DNA of 46,905 bases from Gammaproteobacteria bacterium (GCA_018669845.1 JABHSO010000028.1:1-46905); one strand, 5' to 3'; positions 8,179-17,731 are shown, counted from the stretch's first letter. The notes: a model not told the origin generated them from the sequence alone. A program made the numbers and translations.

Positions 8179-8240
8179 GGTACGCCGCGCCCACCACATT
8201 TCTTAACTATTTCTCAAGATGGTGCGCACGGCGCACCCTA
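8175..8240. repeat. REP/REPIN-like paired-hairpin repeat, copy 2, overlapping two gene ends
   Basis: Arm 1 GTAGGGTACGCCGCGCCCACCA (8175-8196) and arm 2 TGGTGCGCACGGCGCACCCTA (about 8220-8240) face each other. The TAG of arm 1 is the stop codon of the upstream gene, and the TAG on the reverse strand of arm 2 (8238-8240) is the stop codon of dbpA. The hairpin may also act as a bidirectional terminator for this convergent pair. Confidence 0.85.
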
Positions 8241-9623
8241 TCTTAATTTTCGAACTTTAAACATTCGGCCTTTGATTTTACCTTCGGTTAATATCTTTAA
8301 CGCCTGTCTTGCGATAGGTTGTTCAATAGCCACATAAGCGCTGTAATCAAAAATATCTATCTTGCCTATCTGTTTACCGGGAAGGTTAGTATTTTTAGTT
8401 AATGCACCTAAAATATCTCCAGCTCGAACTTTACTTTTGCGACCACCATTAATTACAAGAGTCACCATCGGCGGGCTTAGTTTGAAGTTTTCTTTAGCTT
8501 TAAGACTGGAACTGTTTTCAATTCGAACAGAGCTTTTCAGGTAATCTTCTATGGCATTGATTTTTTTGACTTCTGATGGAGCAAACAGGCTGAGTGCAAG
8601 ACCTTCTTTCCCGGCCCTGCCGGTACGACCGATTCGGTGTATATGCACTTCCGGGTCGGGTGATAATTCATAATTTATAACGGCTGTTAAATCTTTGATA
8701 TCCAGGCCTCGAGCAGCAACATCGGTGGCTATTAATATCGAACTACTTTTATTAGAAAACTGCACCAGTACCTGATCGCGCTCTTTCTGATCGAGGTCAC
8801 CGTGCAGAGCCAGTGCGTGAAATCCCTGTTCCCATAATTGATCTGCCAGTTCCTGACATTGATATTTACGGTTGCAAAATAAAACACTGGATTCTGGTTT
8901 GTAATGTTGTAATAGTTTAAGCAGTGTTTCTAATCTTTCGCCCTTATTAATTTCGTAGAAAAGTTGCTTTATCTTTTTATTGTCATGCAGGCTTTCGACC
9001 TGAATATCGACAGGATTATTCTGGATAAGCTGACTGATATGTTTAATTTCATCGGGCAGGGTAGCGGAAAACAATAGCGTTTGTCGTTGAGATGCTGTGT
9101 GATCAATGATGAGCATAATGTCTTCATGAAAACCCATGTCCAGCATTCTATCGCCTTCATCCAGCACCAGTGTGTTTATATTAATCAGCTTCAGGAATCC
9201 TTTCTGCAAGTGTTTCAAGATGCGTCCGGGAGTGCCTACCACGATATGTGGATGATGCTGTTCCAGTGATGCAAACTGAGGGCCTATCGCTGTTCCACCG
9301 CACAGAGTAACTACTTTAGTGTTAGGGATGGCACGAGCCAGCCTGCGGATTTCCTTGCTGACCTGATCGGCCAGTTCTCTTGTCGGGCAAAGCACCAGGG
9401 CCTGTGTTCGATGCTTTTTCACCACCATATTGTGTAGTAGACCTATGGCAAAGGCGGCTGTTTTACCGCTGCCCGTTTTGGCCTGAGCCTGAATATCTTT
9501 ACCGTTTAAAATTTCAGGTAGGCTTTTTGCCTGAATGGGCGTCATAGTTTTGTAACCCAGAGAATTTAAATTATCTATAAATTCAGTGGATAAAGGTAGA
9601 GAAGAAAAAGAAGAATTGGTCAC
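8238..9623 (-). CDS. dbpA: ATP-dependent RNA helicase DbpA
   Basis: DEAD-box helicase that remodels 23S rRNA during large-subunit assembly. 461 aa, matching E. coli DbpA (~457). Motifs in order: Q motif GYKTMTPIQ, Walker A AKTGSGKT, PTRELADQ, motif II DEGD (Gly replaces the usual Ala), motif III SAT, and C-terminal helicase motifs (ATDVAARGLD, HRIGRTGRAGKEG). The last ~75 residues (VTLVINGGRKSKVRAGDILGAL ... IFDYSAYVAIE ... KGRMFKVRKLR) are the DbpA RNA-binding domain that recognises 23S hairpin 92, which sets DbpA apart from other DEAD proteins. The start is GTG with no strong Shine-Dalgarno site. The stop codon lies inside a REP-like repeat. Confidence 0.95.
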   Translation of the reverse strand: MTNSSFSSLPLSTEFIDNLNSLGYKTMTPIQAKSLPEILNGKDIQAQAKTGSGKTAAFAIGLLHNMVVKKHRTQALVLCPTRELADQVSKEIRRLARAIPNTKVVTLCGGTAIGPQFASLEQHHPHIVVGTPGRILKHLQKGFLKLININTLVLDEGDRMLDMGFHEDIMLIIDHTASQRQTLLFSATLPDEIKHISQLIQNNPVDIQVESLHDNKKIKQLFYEINKGERLETLLKLLQHYKPESSVLFCNRKYQCQELADQLWEQGFHALALHGDLDQKERDQVLVQFSNKSSSILIATDVAARGLDIKDLTAVINYELSPDPEVHIHRIGRTGRAGKEGLALSLFAPSEVKKINAIEDYLKSSVRIENSSSLKAKENFKLSPPMVTLVINGGRKSKVRAGDILGALTKNTNLPGKQIGKIDIFDYSAYVAIEQPIARQALKILTEGKIKGRMFKVRKLR

Positions 9624-9673
9624 GGGAAATCAAGCTTACTGGTGTGTGGAGAAGGGGGGATATGATAACAGGT

Positions 9674-12043
9674 TTATCTGTGTATTACTTCAACCTCAAC
9701 CCGGTCAACGTTACCGACCTCATCTACCACGCTTATTTGATAGTTACCGGGTTTTTCAAACTTGATTGCTGCTGGATTCTGGCTGGCATTATCGGGGTAT
9801 GGTAAGCCATTGATATACCACTGCAAAGAACCGCTACCGCCGAGTGCTTTGAGAGCTACTGAGGGGGGTAGAGCCTGATTTCCTGCTTTCACAATTTGTG
9901 TTGAGTCATTAATGCCCAGAATATGCAGACTTCGGTAATCCTGTAATGTATTTTGTTTTTTGCAGTTTGATGACCAGGGTGATATGGATGAAGATCTCTG
10001 TTTGGTTTTTTCTATCCAGGGTTCTACTCTAAGGGGCCATAGCGCAACACTTATATTGTTATATTCCATTTGACTGCATGATGGTTGAACTCGCTTTCCA
10101 TCTGGATTAACCCAATATTTAAAGGGATTCGTTTTAGTCTCTGTTTGACTTAAGTCCGCTAAAGTGGGAGGTATATTCTGATCCAGTATCCAGGCGTTAT
10201 ATTGTTGATGACAAAATTTATCTGGTTGTTGCTTGAGTAAGTTTCCAAGTGGCCAGCAAATAGTAGCCGGTGTGACTGAAGCTGGATTTACTGGTATTGA
10301 AGTTTGTTGTTCATCGGTTAAAAAATTATGTAACTGCATTAATATAGGTGCAGCACTGTTAGCACCAAAATAACCTGGTAAGGGTGTTGAATCGGGTCTT
10401 CCTACCCAGACACCCAGCGTATATTTTTCATTGATTCCAATCGCCCATGCGTCACGAAAGCCATAACTGGTGCCTGTTTTCCAGGCCAGTTTGTGATCAC
10501 TATATCGGGAGCGATTCAAGTTAAGCTGATCAGCTCGTTTCTGTTGATTGAGTATGTTTCGAATTATCCAGCTAGCACCTTCGCTCATTAAGAATCGGCG
10601 GTTAGTATTTTTTCCGCTGGGTAAGTCTGAAAGATCCCAGTGTAAATCATCAACCTGTCCCTGATTAGCCAGTGCTGAATAGGCTTTAACCAGTTGCCAT
10701 AATGAAGTACCCGTTCCACCTAAAATTATCGACAGGTTAGCTTTATCCGGTGTTGATAAAGTAATACCGGCATTGCTTAATGTGTCACTAAACTTATTGG
10801 TTCCCAGTGCCTGTAAAACCTGTACGGCTGGAATGTTAAGAGAGCGTTGCAGAGCTTCTGTCACTGTTACCGGACCGTTGAATCCACCACTGAAATTATG
10901 AGGCTGATAACTTCCAAATTGTTGAGGTGCATCAGTTAACAATGAGTGTGAATGGATTAATCCTTCATCAATGGCTAAACCGTATAAGAAAGGTTTTAAT
11001 GTTGAACCGGGAGAACGTATTGCCTGAACCATATCTACATGGCCGAAGCGAAAATTATCGGTGAAATCAGCAGAACCGGCATAGGCTTTGATTTGCATAC
11101 TATGATGATCAACAATTAATGCCGCTATGGATGTTCCTCTCGGAAATCGTGATACCTGCTGTTTGGTGTAACTTTCAATTTGTTGCTGTAAATCGAGGTT
11201 TAGAGTGGTTTTTATGACTGCCTGATCTGGTTTTTGCTGTTTGGCAAAACGTGCAAATAATGGAGCTGATGACGGTTGGGCGTGAAAGTATGCTGCGACA
11301 GGTTCCTGTTTTGCCTCGGCAATAATCTCTTCTGGCCAGGTATTTTGCATTCGATTTAGCACTTTATCACGTGCCTTTTGAGCTCTTTGCGGATGACGAT
11401 CAGGTCGATAAAAACTGGGGCGTTGCGGTAAAACTGCCATTAATGCAGCTTCAGCATGTGTGAGCTGGTTGGGTGCTTTATCCAGATACATATAACTGGC
11501 TGCCGCTACACCTTCAACAGGTCCGCCAAACGGAACATAGTTTAAGTAGAAGTTAAGGATTTGTTCTTTACTGAAATGCCATTCAAGTTGTAATGCTCTA
11601 AAAGCCTGCTGTAATTTTCCACTATAACTGCGTTCATGAGGATCGAAGGTGCGGGCAACCTGCATGGTTAAAGTAGAGCCGCCTGAAATGATTCGACCGG
11701 CGAAAATGTTTTGAATGCTGGCTCGTAACAGGGACAGAGGATTAATGCCGGGATGATAGTAAAACCAGCGATCCTCATAATGTAATAGTGCTTCGATGTA
11801 CTCTGTGGAAACATCCTGCACTTTAGTTTGATAGCGCCAGACTCCGTTACTGTCGGCAAATGCGCGTAAAGGTCTGCCATGTTCATCGACAACGACACGG
11901 GCAAAGTCATTTTTTTCGGATGGTAGCGGGAGAGAAAAAAAATGATCTGATATCAGGAAGCTTATAAGTCCAATGATTAACGTAATTGATGAAATTTTAA
12001 ATATTTTGTAGGGTGCGCCATGCGCACCAATCCAGTTAATCAC
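9674..12043 (-). CDS. pbpC: Penicillin-binding protein 1C (bifunctional glycosyltransferase/transpeptidase)
   Basis: 789 aa peptidoglycan synthase, periplasmic with an N-terminal membrane anchor (about residues 15-35). The GT51 domain has EDRWFYYHPG with the catalytic Glu, GGSTLTMQVAR and the NFYLNYVPFGG motif. The transpeptidase domain has S347-T-L-K (nt 11005 region), SLN, and K522-T-G. The C-terminal ~90 residues are the BiPBP_C domain (LGGSGSLQWYINGLPY, GNYQISVVDEVG). It follows the alpha-2-macroglobulin gene by 40 bp, as in E. coli yfhM-pbpC. The start is a GTG directly after an in-frame TAG and within a REP-like repeat; the first residues MINWIGAHGAPY are repeat-encoded, and no ATG precedes the membrane segment. 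Confidence 0.95.
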   Translation of the reverse strand: MINWIGAHGAPYKIFKISSITLIIGLISFLISDHFFSLPLPSEKNDFARVVVDEHGRPLRAFADSNGVWRYQTKVQDVSTEYIEALLHYEDRWFYYHPGINPLSLLRASIQNIFAGRIISGGSTLTMQVARTFDPHERSYSGKLQQAFRALQLEWHFSKEQILNFYLNYVPFGGPVEGVAAASYMYLDKAPNQLTHAEAALMAVLPQRPSFYRPDRHPQRAQKARDKVLNRMQNTWPEEIIAEAKQEPVAAYFHAQPSSAPLFARFAKQQKPDQAVIKTTLNLDLQQQIESYTKQQVSRFPRGTSIAALIVDHHSMQIKAYAGSADFTDNFRFGHVDMVQAIRSPGSTLKPFLYGLAIDEGLIHSHSLLTDAPQQFGSYQPHNFSGGFNGPVTVTEALQRSLNIPAVQVLQALGTNKFSDTLSNAGITLSTPDKANLSIILGGTGTSLWQLVKAYSALANQGQVDDLHWDLSDLPSGKNTNRRFLMSEGASWIIRNILNQQKRADQLNLNRSRYSDHKLAWKTGTSYGFRDAWAIGINEKYTLGVWVGRPDSTPLPGYFGANSAAPILMQLHNFLTDEQQTSIPVNPASVTPATICWPLGNLLKQQPDKFCHQQYNAWILDQNIPPTLADLSQTETKTNPFKYWVNPDGKRVQPSCSQMEYNNISVALWPLRVEPWIEKTKQRSSSISPWSSNCKKQNTLQDYRSLHILGINDSTQIVKAGNQALPPSVALKALGGSGSLQWYINGLPYPDNASQNPAAIKFEKPGNYQISVVDEVGNVDRVEVEVIHR

Positions 12044-12075
12044 CTACCATTTGGTGCGCACGGCGCACCCTGCTA
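12008..12075. repeat. REP/REPIN-like paired-hairpin repeat, copy 3, at the pbpC start
   Basis: Arms GTAGGGTGCGCCATGCGCACCA (12008-12029) and TGGTGCGCACGGCGCACCCTGCTA (about 12052-12075) face each other across ~22 bp. It fills the gap between the alpha-2-macroglobulin gene and pbpC. Read on the reverse strand, the loop and inner arm carry the GTG start and first codons of pbpC. Confidence 0.87.
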
Positions 12076-12083
12076 CTGTTATT

Positions 12084-15000
12084 TTACTTTGCATGGATTG
12101 TTACCTGGGTGAACTCATTATTAAAAATGGAGCGAACTTCGGGGCGATACATATCTTCTGCGAAGGCTGCTGGAATCTGGTAACTGCCTGGCGTGATAGC
12201 ACGCATCAGGTAAAAGACATTTGCACTCTGGTATTTACTCACTTTAACGGCTGCGATGAAGCGGTCATCCAGTGACTGTTGATGCACAATATTGTTTTTT
12301 TGTTGTAGCTCACTGATAGACTTTTCATTAATTTTTATCTGCTCTAAAGATATGCTATTTCCCAGGTTCTGATTTTCAATTTCAAAACCTGCAGGTAACA
12401 TGTCAACAATTAAGGTGTCAGGGTGATTGTTATCACTTTCTACCGACAAACTCACTACAACCAGTTCGCTTTGTTTGATAAGGTCAAGATTAATTTCTTC
12501 CCCCATTTTATTGTAGTAACGACGTTGAATGCTCAGGTCATTATCCATATTGGCTGGTGCTGTCTGGGGGTAACCGGTGAGTCGAAATGAACTATATAGT
12601 GGAATCTCACTTTTATTCAGCAGGCTAATTTGTTGCTGCAATTGTTGCCATGGCAATATGCGGGATTTAGTGCCTTCAGCCCGGATGGTCTGACTGTTGT
12701 CTCCCATGTTGACTTCTAATAACCACTTTTTATGCTGAATATTTTCAAGTGCATTACCCAGTAGAAACAGTGCGTTACGTTCCTGAGTGCTTAACCACTT
12801 TCTATCGCGTAAGACTTCACTCAGTTCAAATAACCAGTTTTGTCCGGGTATGGCCAACTGGTGATGCAGCATAAGATAACTGGCCATAGCCAGATCACGA
12901 ACCTGGCTTCCATAATCCGCCAGATAAGTATCACTACGTTTAATATTAACCACTTTCTGTAGTGCTTCATTGGCGCGTTTATGATCACCCTGTTGTTGTA
13001 ATGCTAAAGCCATGTGTAACATTGGTAGAATACTTTCAGTCCTGTGTTTGTTGAAATTAAAAAGTTTACGTAACTGTGAAATCGGTGCCATTTTTAAGCG
13101 GGAAAGTACGTAAGCAGCGTAGGCTTTATAGGCAAAGCGATGTGCTTTTTTATTATTGCCCCGGCTATCATTCATGATGGCCAGTGGTGATTTAATGTAA
13201 CGGCCTAAACGGGTCAGCGCTTTCTTTTGCTGATTGACTGGAATGTCAATACCCTGTTGCTGTGCATCCAGTAACATATGGCTGACATAGGCGGTTAACC
13301 AGAATTCTTCCCTGCTATCGTTATCCCATAATCCAAAGCCACCGTTGTAAAGTTGCATGCTGCTTATATGTGTTAGACCATTGTCTATCTGGGCGAAGCG
13401 TTTTTTCTGAGTCCATTCGTCACTGTTGATCTGCCATTTTTTGATGGCTTTTTTATCCGCAAATAACAGTGGATAAACTCGGCTGCTGGTTTGCTCTAAA
13501 CAACCGTAAGGGTATTGCAAAAGATTCTCGATGTGTTCGGTTACGTCGATAGGAGCCTGGTCAGAAATGCTTAGAGTTGCAGCTGTACCGCTGGGTATTA
13601 ATGTGTCACTCAAACCATTTGGCAATATAACAACCTCGTCTTTTTGAATAACCTGGCTGAATTTATAACTTTCTGCTGGATAGGGTGATCGACTGGTTAA
13701 AGCCCATTCACGTTGAAGATGAATGCTACTGTCTTCATTGTTAAGCTTTAATAAAAACTGACCTTTGCCATAGCTTCTGGCGGTTACCTGGTAATGTAAA
13801 AGTGTTCTTTCTTTGGGTGCCAGAGTCACCTGGTGTTCAGTATTAGATGATATTTCCAGAGGATCAGTGCTTTGCAGAGTTGTGCTGATATTCTGTTTGT
13901 GATCGGTTAAATTTTGCAGCTCCAGTGTAATATGAGCCTGATCATTACGGGCTATAAATCGTGGCATGGCAATTTCTGCAATGATTGGGGCTGCAACATT
14001 GATTTCTTTATCTGTTGAGCCGAACTGGTCTTCTCCGAAGGCGACAGCCATCAAACGCAGTCGCCCGTTAAAGTCAGGAATATCCAGCTCAAAGTTTGCC
14101 TGTCCATTTTCATCAAAGTTGATGACTGGTTGTAACAGGGAAATGATTTGAACATCGGCTTTTGCCTGTTCTCCACCCTGAGCCAGATCGGCATCACCAC
14201 CAAATTTTTGACGGGCTAAATCAGCTTTAAGATACTCTACGATGTCTCCATACATATCATGTGATTCAACACGTAAACGGCGTGGTTTAAATAACCATTG
14301 GTGAGGATCGGGTGTCGCAAAATCAGTAATGTTCAATACCCCTACGTCAACAGCCATGAGTTGAATTTGAACTTTTTGGTTCTGCAAGGGCTGTCCCTGA
14401 AATTGGGCTTGCAATTGAATATTTAGTTTTTTATTAGGTTCGATTTTATCCGGGCTGCTTATCTTAATATCTAGTAAGTTTTTAGACCTGTCCAGTGGCA
14501 GGTGCAGTAATCCCAGAGCTCGTTTCGGGGTGATTAAGTCAACCTGATTTGATGGTCTGAAAATAACAGCGGTGGCGTAAATATCTGAGCGCTTCCAGTC
14601 TTTTGTGACTGGAATATTGATGCTTAAACCTTCTTTTGGAATTGTTATTCGTTGCCCCCATAAAGGTTTGTCACTTTCTAAAACGACAAATCCTTCACCG
14701 GCATAAGGGGGCAGCATGGTGAGTTGAGCTGTCTCTCCGGCTTTATAGCTGGCTTTGTCCCAGCTTAATTTTATCTGATCAGGACGAGTGCCCTGGGATG
14801 TCTGATCCTGTTCACCCCACCAGGTTGAGCCAGCAGTAACTCGTGTGCTGGTGGTGAGTTTTGTTTCGGGATCGGTGATTTCCAGACGATACAGTCCCCA
14901 TTCTATGGGTAGTTCCAGTTTGATCCGGTTTTGGTCGGTCGTAATGTCTATGCTGGTTTCGAAAGACGTGTAGTGTTTTTCATTGAACTCATAAGACCAC

Positions 15001-17054
15001 CCAGCTCCTCGATTGACCCAGTGATAATCCCGGCGCTCATGAATTAGTTTTACCTGTAAATCTTTAGCGGAAAGATTTTTTGCCTGAGCATTGACTCGAA
15101 TAACTTCAAAGCTTGCCAGGGTATTGGCTTCGAAATGATCAAGGCCATCGTTATAAACTGGACGAATACCGACAAGCTTGTTAGCGGGCAGAGAGGTCAG
15201 ATTATAGTGCCGTGTAACTGGTCGGCCACCGTTTTCTAACAGGCTGGCTGTGATCCTTAAACGAACAGGTGACTGAGTATTTTGAGCAATATTATTTGAG
15301 TGGATAACAGCTTGTCCATTATTATCCAGCTGTCGATCTTCCAGATAAAGCATGTCCAGGTTGTTTTCATCTAATACATTTCCAAACTGAAACCCCGGTA
15401 ATTGTTCAAATGGTTCAGTCAGTAGCCTGGGGTGAAGTTCTGATTCCAGAGTATTACCGGCAGCAGGTGCACCGTAAAGGTATTCTCCGGTTACTTTTAT
15501 ATTGAGAGGGTCAGAGTGAAAAATTTGATGCCTGTCATTCGATTCATTATCGACAAATAACAGGTTCATGCGTTCGGGAAGAAAATCTTCCACATGAAAT
15601 GAAAACTGCTGGATAAACTTATCTGCCAGCTCGACTTCAAGGCTCCACAAACCGGTTTTAGCTGATTGTGGAAGTTGAAGCTGGTAATGGTATGAAGATA
15701 GGTTCTGTGGCTGCCATTGAAAGCTTTTAAGCTCCTGACCATCCGGTTGTAACAGTCGAGCTTTTAATGCCAGTGGAACCGCCATGCTGCCATCCAGGTT
15801 TCGTAGCAGAGCAAATAAATCGACTGTTTCACCCGGTCGAAATAAATCACGTGCAGAATAAATGAATAGTGACTGACTGGCAGCCAGGTCTTTGGCTAAG
15901 CTAAATTCTGACAAATCCAGTGCTGCATCCTGTAAATTGACCAGTGCTATTTGTTGCCCATGTTTTCCAATAACATATTGGGCACCTTTAGGCAGTGACA
16001 GAAACCGGGCTATACCTTCGTCATCACTTTGTTGGGCAATCAGAGTATTGCCCTTGTTATCCATTACCTGAATGTCAACCAGATTCATTGCTTTGCCGGT
16101 TTTCAATGAGGAAGTGTAAACATGCATGCCCTGGTCGTACTGGCGTATGTGTAAACCCAGATCGGACACAATGAATGTAGCTGTACTGAAAACATCGGGA
16201 AAAGTTGCTGAAGCTTTCATCACCGCCAGATAGAAACCAACGGGTTGTAATGCGGCAATAGATGCGGTATCGATGTACAGTGTTTTACGAGTATTTTTTG
16301 GCAGATCAAGCTCGAAACGACCGCTATAAACCGGGGTAGAATACTTCAATGCTCGACGTAGTTCCCAGCTATCTTTATTTTGTGAGCGTTCGTACCAGCT
16401 GTTTTCATATTGTGGATATTGCTTCAGGTCGATACGGAAAAAATCTATGTCCACGTTTGGCGTGTTGATGGCTGAGATAGCCAGGCCTTTAGCCTCATTT
16501 GCAACCAGTACTGTTTTTTGGCTGGTAAAGCTGACACCTGCAAGAGCTGCTTCAGTTTTTAGCTCTGCTTCAAACGGTTCAGTCAGATTCACATCTGTTG
16601 CAGCTGTAAGAGAAGTAAGGACCTTGATGTGATAGTTGGTTTCTGCCTCGATGGCCGTGAAATAGAGTTGTCGCCCATTGTCAGAAAGCTGCCAGGCTCC
16701 ATCGACAAGCTGTTCATCATCATCCATCACCTGCAAATTAGCCTGATGGTTTAATGCAGGGTTGAGCGGAACAGATAAACTGAGAGTTAAAGCGGGTTGT
16801 TCCTTTATATTTTGAATGCTGGCATCGAGGATGGTTAGTGTTATTCCCGAATATTGCTGCTTAACCTTTTCTAGACTGAATGAACTATTTGTTGCAGGAG
16901 ATTTTTGTTCTGCTTCATCTATGGGTGTAGAGGTATCTAGAGCGAGGGATTCTTGTACTGGGTTACTTTTTTTGCTCGGGTCCAATGTTTCAATTGCATC
17001 GTTACAGGCAACCAGTGAGGTTAAGAGAGTAAAATAGCTAAGCCAGCGGATCAT
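12084..17054 (-). CDS. yfhM: Bacterial alpha-2-macroglobulin lipoprotein
   Basis: 1656 aa periplasmic lipoprotein that traps proteases; nearly the same length as E. coli ECAM (1653). A lipobox LVAC puts the lipidated Cys at residue 17. Macroglobulin-type beta domains follow (for example RDLFRPGETVDLFALLRN), then the thioester motif YGCLEQ with Cys1185 (codon at 13500-13502), and the alpha-helical thioester domain (LTAYVSHMLLDAQQQG, MQLYNGGFGLWDND). The thioester marks the protease-capturing class. It is upstream of, and surely co-transcribed with, pbpC; the pair is thought to defend and repair the periplasm when the cell wall is breached. The start ATG is preceded by AGGA 8 nt upstream. The 240 bp upstream, shared with the divergent GG-peptide gene, hold several palindromes. 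Confidence 0.95.
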   Translation of the reverse strand: MIRWLSYFTLLTSLVACNDAIETLDPSKKSNPVQESLALDTSTPIDEAEQKSPATNSSFSLEKVKQQYSGITLTILDASIQNIKEQPALTLSLSVPLNPALNHQANLQVMDDDEQLVDGAWQLSDNGRQLYFTAIEAETNYHIKVLTSLTAATDVNLTEPFEAELKTEAALAGVSFTSQKTVLVANEAKGLAISAINTPNVDIDFFRIDLKQYPQYENSWYERSQNKDSWELRRALKYSTPVYSGRFELDLPKNTRKTLYIDTASIAALQPVGFYLAVMKASATFPDVFSTATFIVSDLGLHIRQYDQGMHVYTSSLKTGKAMNLVDIQVMDNKGNTLIAQQSDDEGIARFLSLPKGAQYVIGKHGQQIALVNLQDAALDLSEFSLAKDLAASQSLFIYSARDLFRPGETVDLFALLRNLDGSMAVPLALKARLLQPDGQELKSFQWQPQNLSSYHYQLQLPQSAKTGLWSLEVELADKFIQQFSFHVEDFLPERMNLLFVDNESNDRHQIFHSDPLNIKVTGEYLYGAPAAGNTLESELHPRLLTEPFEQLPGFQFGNVLDENNLDMLYLEDRQLDNNGQAVIHSNNIAQNTQSPVRLRITASLLENGGRPVTRHYNLTSLPANKLVGIRPVYNDGLDHFEANTLASFEVIRVNAQAKNLSAKDLQVKLIHERRDYHWVNRGAGWSYEFNEKHYTSFETSIDITTDQNRIKLELPIEWGLYRLEITDPETKLTTSTRVTAGSTWWGEQDQTSQGTRPDQIKLSWDKASYKAGETAQLTMLPPYAGEGFVVLESDKPLWGQRITIPKEGLSINIPVTKDWKRSDIYATAVIFRPSNQVDLITPKRALGLLHLPLDRSKNLLDIKISSPDKIEPNKKLNIQLQAQFQGQPLQNQKVQIQLMAVDVGVLNITDFATPDPHQWLFKPRRLRVESHDMYGDIVEYLKADLARQKFGGDADLAQGGEQAKADVQIISLLQPVINFDENGQANFELDIPDFNGRLRLMAVAFGEDQFGSTDKEINVAAPIIAEIAMPRFIARNDQAHITLELQNLTDHKQNISTTLQSTDPLEISSNTEHQVTLAPKERTLLHYQVTARSYGKGQFLLKLNNEDSSIHLQREWALTSRSPYPAESYKFSQVIQKDEVVILPNGLSDTLIPSGTAATLSISDQAPIDVTEHIENLLQYPYGCLEQTSSRVYPLLFADKKAIKKWQINSDEWTQKKRFAQIDNGLTHISSMQLYNGGFGLWDNDSREEFWLTAYVSHMLLDAQQQGIDIPVNQQKKALTRLGRYIKSPLAIMNDSRGNNKKAHRFAYKAYAAYVLSRLKMAPISQLRKLFNFNKHRTESILPMLHMALALQQQGDHKRANEALQKVVNIKRSDTYLADYGSQVRDLAMASYLMLHHQLAIPGQNWLFELSEVLRDRKWLSTQERNALFLLGNALENIQHKKWLLEVNMGDNSQTIRAEGTKSRILPWQQLQQQISLLNKSEIPLYSSFRLTGYPQTAPANMDNDLSIQRRYYNKMGEEINLDLIKQSELVVVSLSVESDNNHPDTLIVDMLPAGFEIENQNLGNSISLEQIKINEKSISELQQKNNIVHQQSLDDRFIAAVKVSKYQSANVFYLMRAITPGSYQIPAAFAEDMYRPEVRSIFNNEFTQVTIHAK

Positions 17055-17141
17055 CGTACATTTCCTGATATAAATATTTAATAGATTAGATTATAGACTG
17101 TTGAGAGGTATAAGCCATTTCCTACAAAAGAAAAGTATATG

Positions 17142-17160
17142 TCCTACAAGGTTTGTAGGA
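17142..17160. promoter_or_regulatory. Perfect palindrome in the divergent intergenic region
   Basis: TCCTACAA-GGT-TTGTAGGA: two 8-bp arms around a 3-bp centre. A further half-site-like CCTACAA lies at 17121-17127. It sits about 90 bp upstream of the alpha-2-macroglobulin start and about 155 bp upstream of the GG-leader peptide gene, so it could be an operator for either. No known regulator consensus is claimed. Confidence 0.5.
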
Positions 17161-17242
17161 TATGGCCTTCGACAGAAACGAATTATTATGGTTATTATTG
17201 AAGTCCATGTAGTAGCTTCTACAAAAAGCAATGGAAATGCGT

Positions 17243-17279
17243 AATCCAGTTTCAACTGGATTATTAAACTTTAAAGTTT
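17243..17279. promoter_or_regulatory. Leader hairpin and palindrome before the GG-peptide gene
   Basis: AATCCAGT-TTCA-ACTGGATT (17243-17262) is a perfect 8-bp stem with a tetraloop. It is followed at once by the perfect palindrome AAACTTTAAAGTTT (17266-17279). Both lie within 75 bp of the peptide start. They may be operator sites or structured leader RNA. Confidence 0.45.
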
Positions 17280-17313
17280 ATACATCTCTAATCTGGAGAT
17301 GATGGAGAAAATA

Positions 17314-17622
17314 ATGAGAGAATTATCGATAGAAGAAATTTGTTCTGTTTCTGGTGGTCATGACTGTGGTGGCGACCGATGGGAGAACATTGGGTTTGAT
17401 TTAAAGGTAATTAAGGCGACAGCTGGCCAAATAAAAGATGCTGTTGATAAATTGGTTAATCAAGTTTCAGAGTGGTTAAGTGGACCTGTCAGTTCTCCTC
17501 AGGAGAATACAACTCAATCAATATCAGTGACTGGTTCTAATGGTGCTATGGGTATGCCCATGTTTCCATCTGCAGATGAATTGAGAAATTTTGATCAGAC
17601 TAAAGGTATAGGCAATTACTAA
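17314..17622 (+). CDS. Double-glycine-leader peptide (bacteriocin-like precursor)
   Basis: 102 aa precursor. The first 15 residues, MRELSIEEICSVSGG, are a typical double-glycine leader (Glu3, Leu4, Ile9, Val12, Gly14-Gly15), the signal cut and exported by C39-peptidase ABC transporters. The ATG at 17314 is chosen because GGAG lies 6 nt upstream (17304-17307); in-frame ATGs at 17299 and 17302 have the site too close. The 87-residue core begins HDCGGDRW, continues with an amphipathic helix (DLKVIKATAGQIKDAVDKLV) and a Ser/Thr/Asn/Gly-rich tail. It is longer and more polar than most class IIb bacteriocins and has a single core Cys, so an effector, adhesin or signalling role is also possible. A CPBP membrane protein follows; a CvaB-like exporter lies at the left window edge. 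Confidence 0.75.
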   Translation: MRELSIEEICSVSGGHDCGGDRWENIGFDLKVIKATAGQIKDAVDKLVNQVSEWLSGPVSSPQENTTQSISVTGSNGAMGMPMFPSADELRNFDQTKGIGNY

Positions 17623-17641
17623 CCATCTTCGAAAGATAGTT
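17621..17641 (+). terminator. Possible terminator or attenuator after the GG-peptide gene
   Basis: AACCATCTT-CGA-AAGATAGTT forms a 9-bp stem with one mismatch, starting at the stop codon and followed by the AT-rich TAAATTTGTA. The U-tract is weak. It may reduce readthrough into the CPBP gene 90 bp on. Confidence 0.35.
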
Positions 17642-17731
17642 AAATTTGTACTTTAACTTAATTTTAAAAATTGAGGCTAGTAACATTTTGTTTCTGGCCT
17701 CACAATTTTGAATATAACTTTGAAGAGAATA

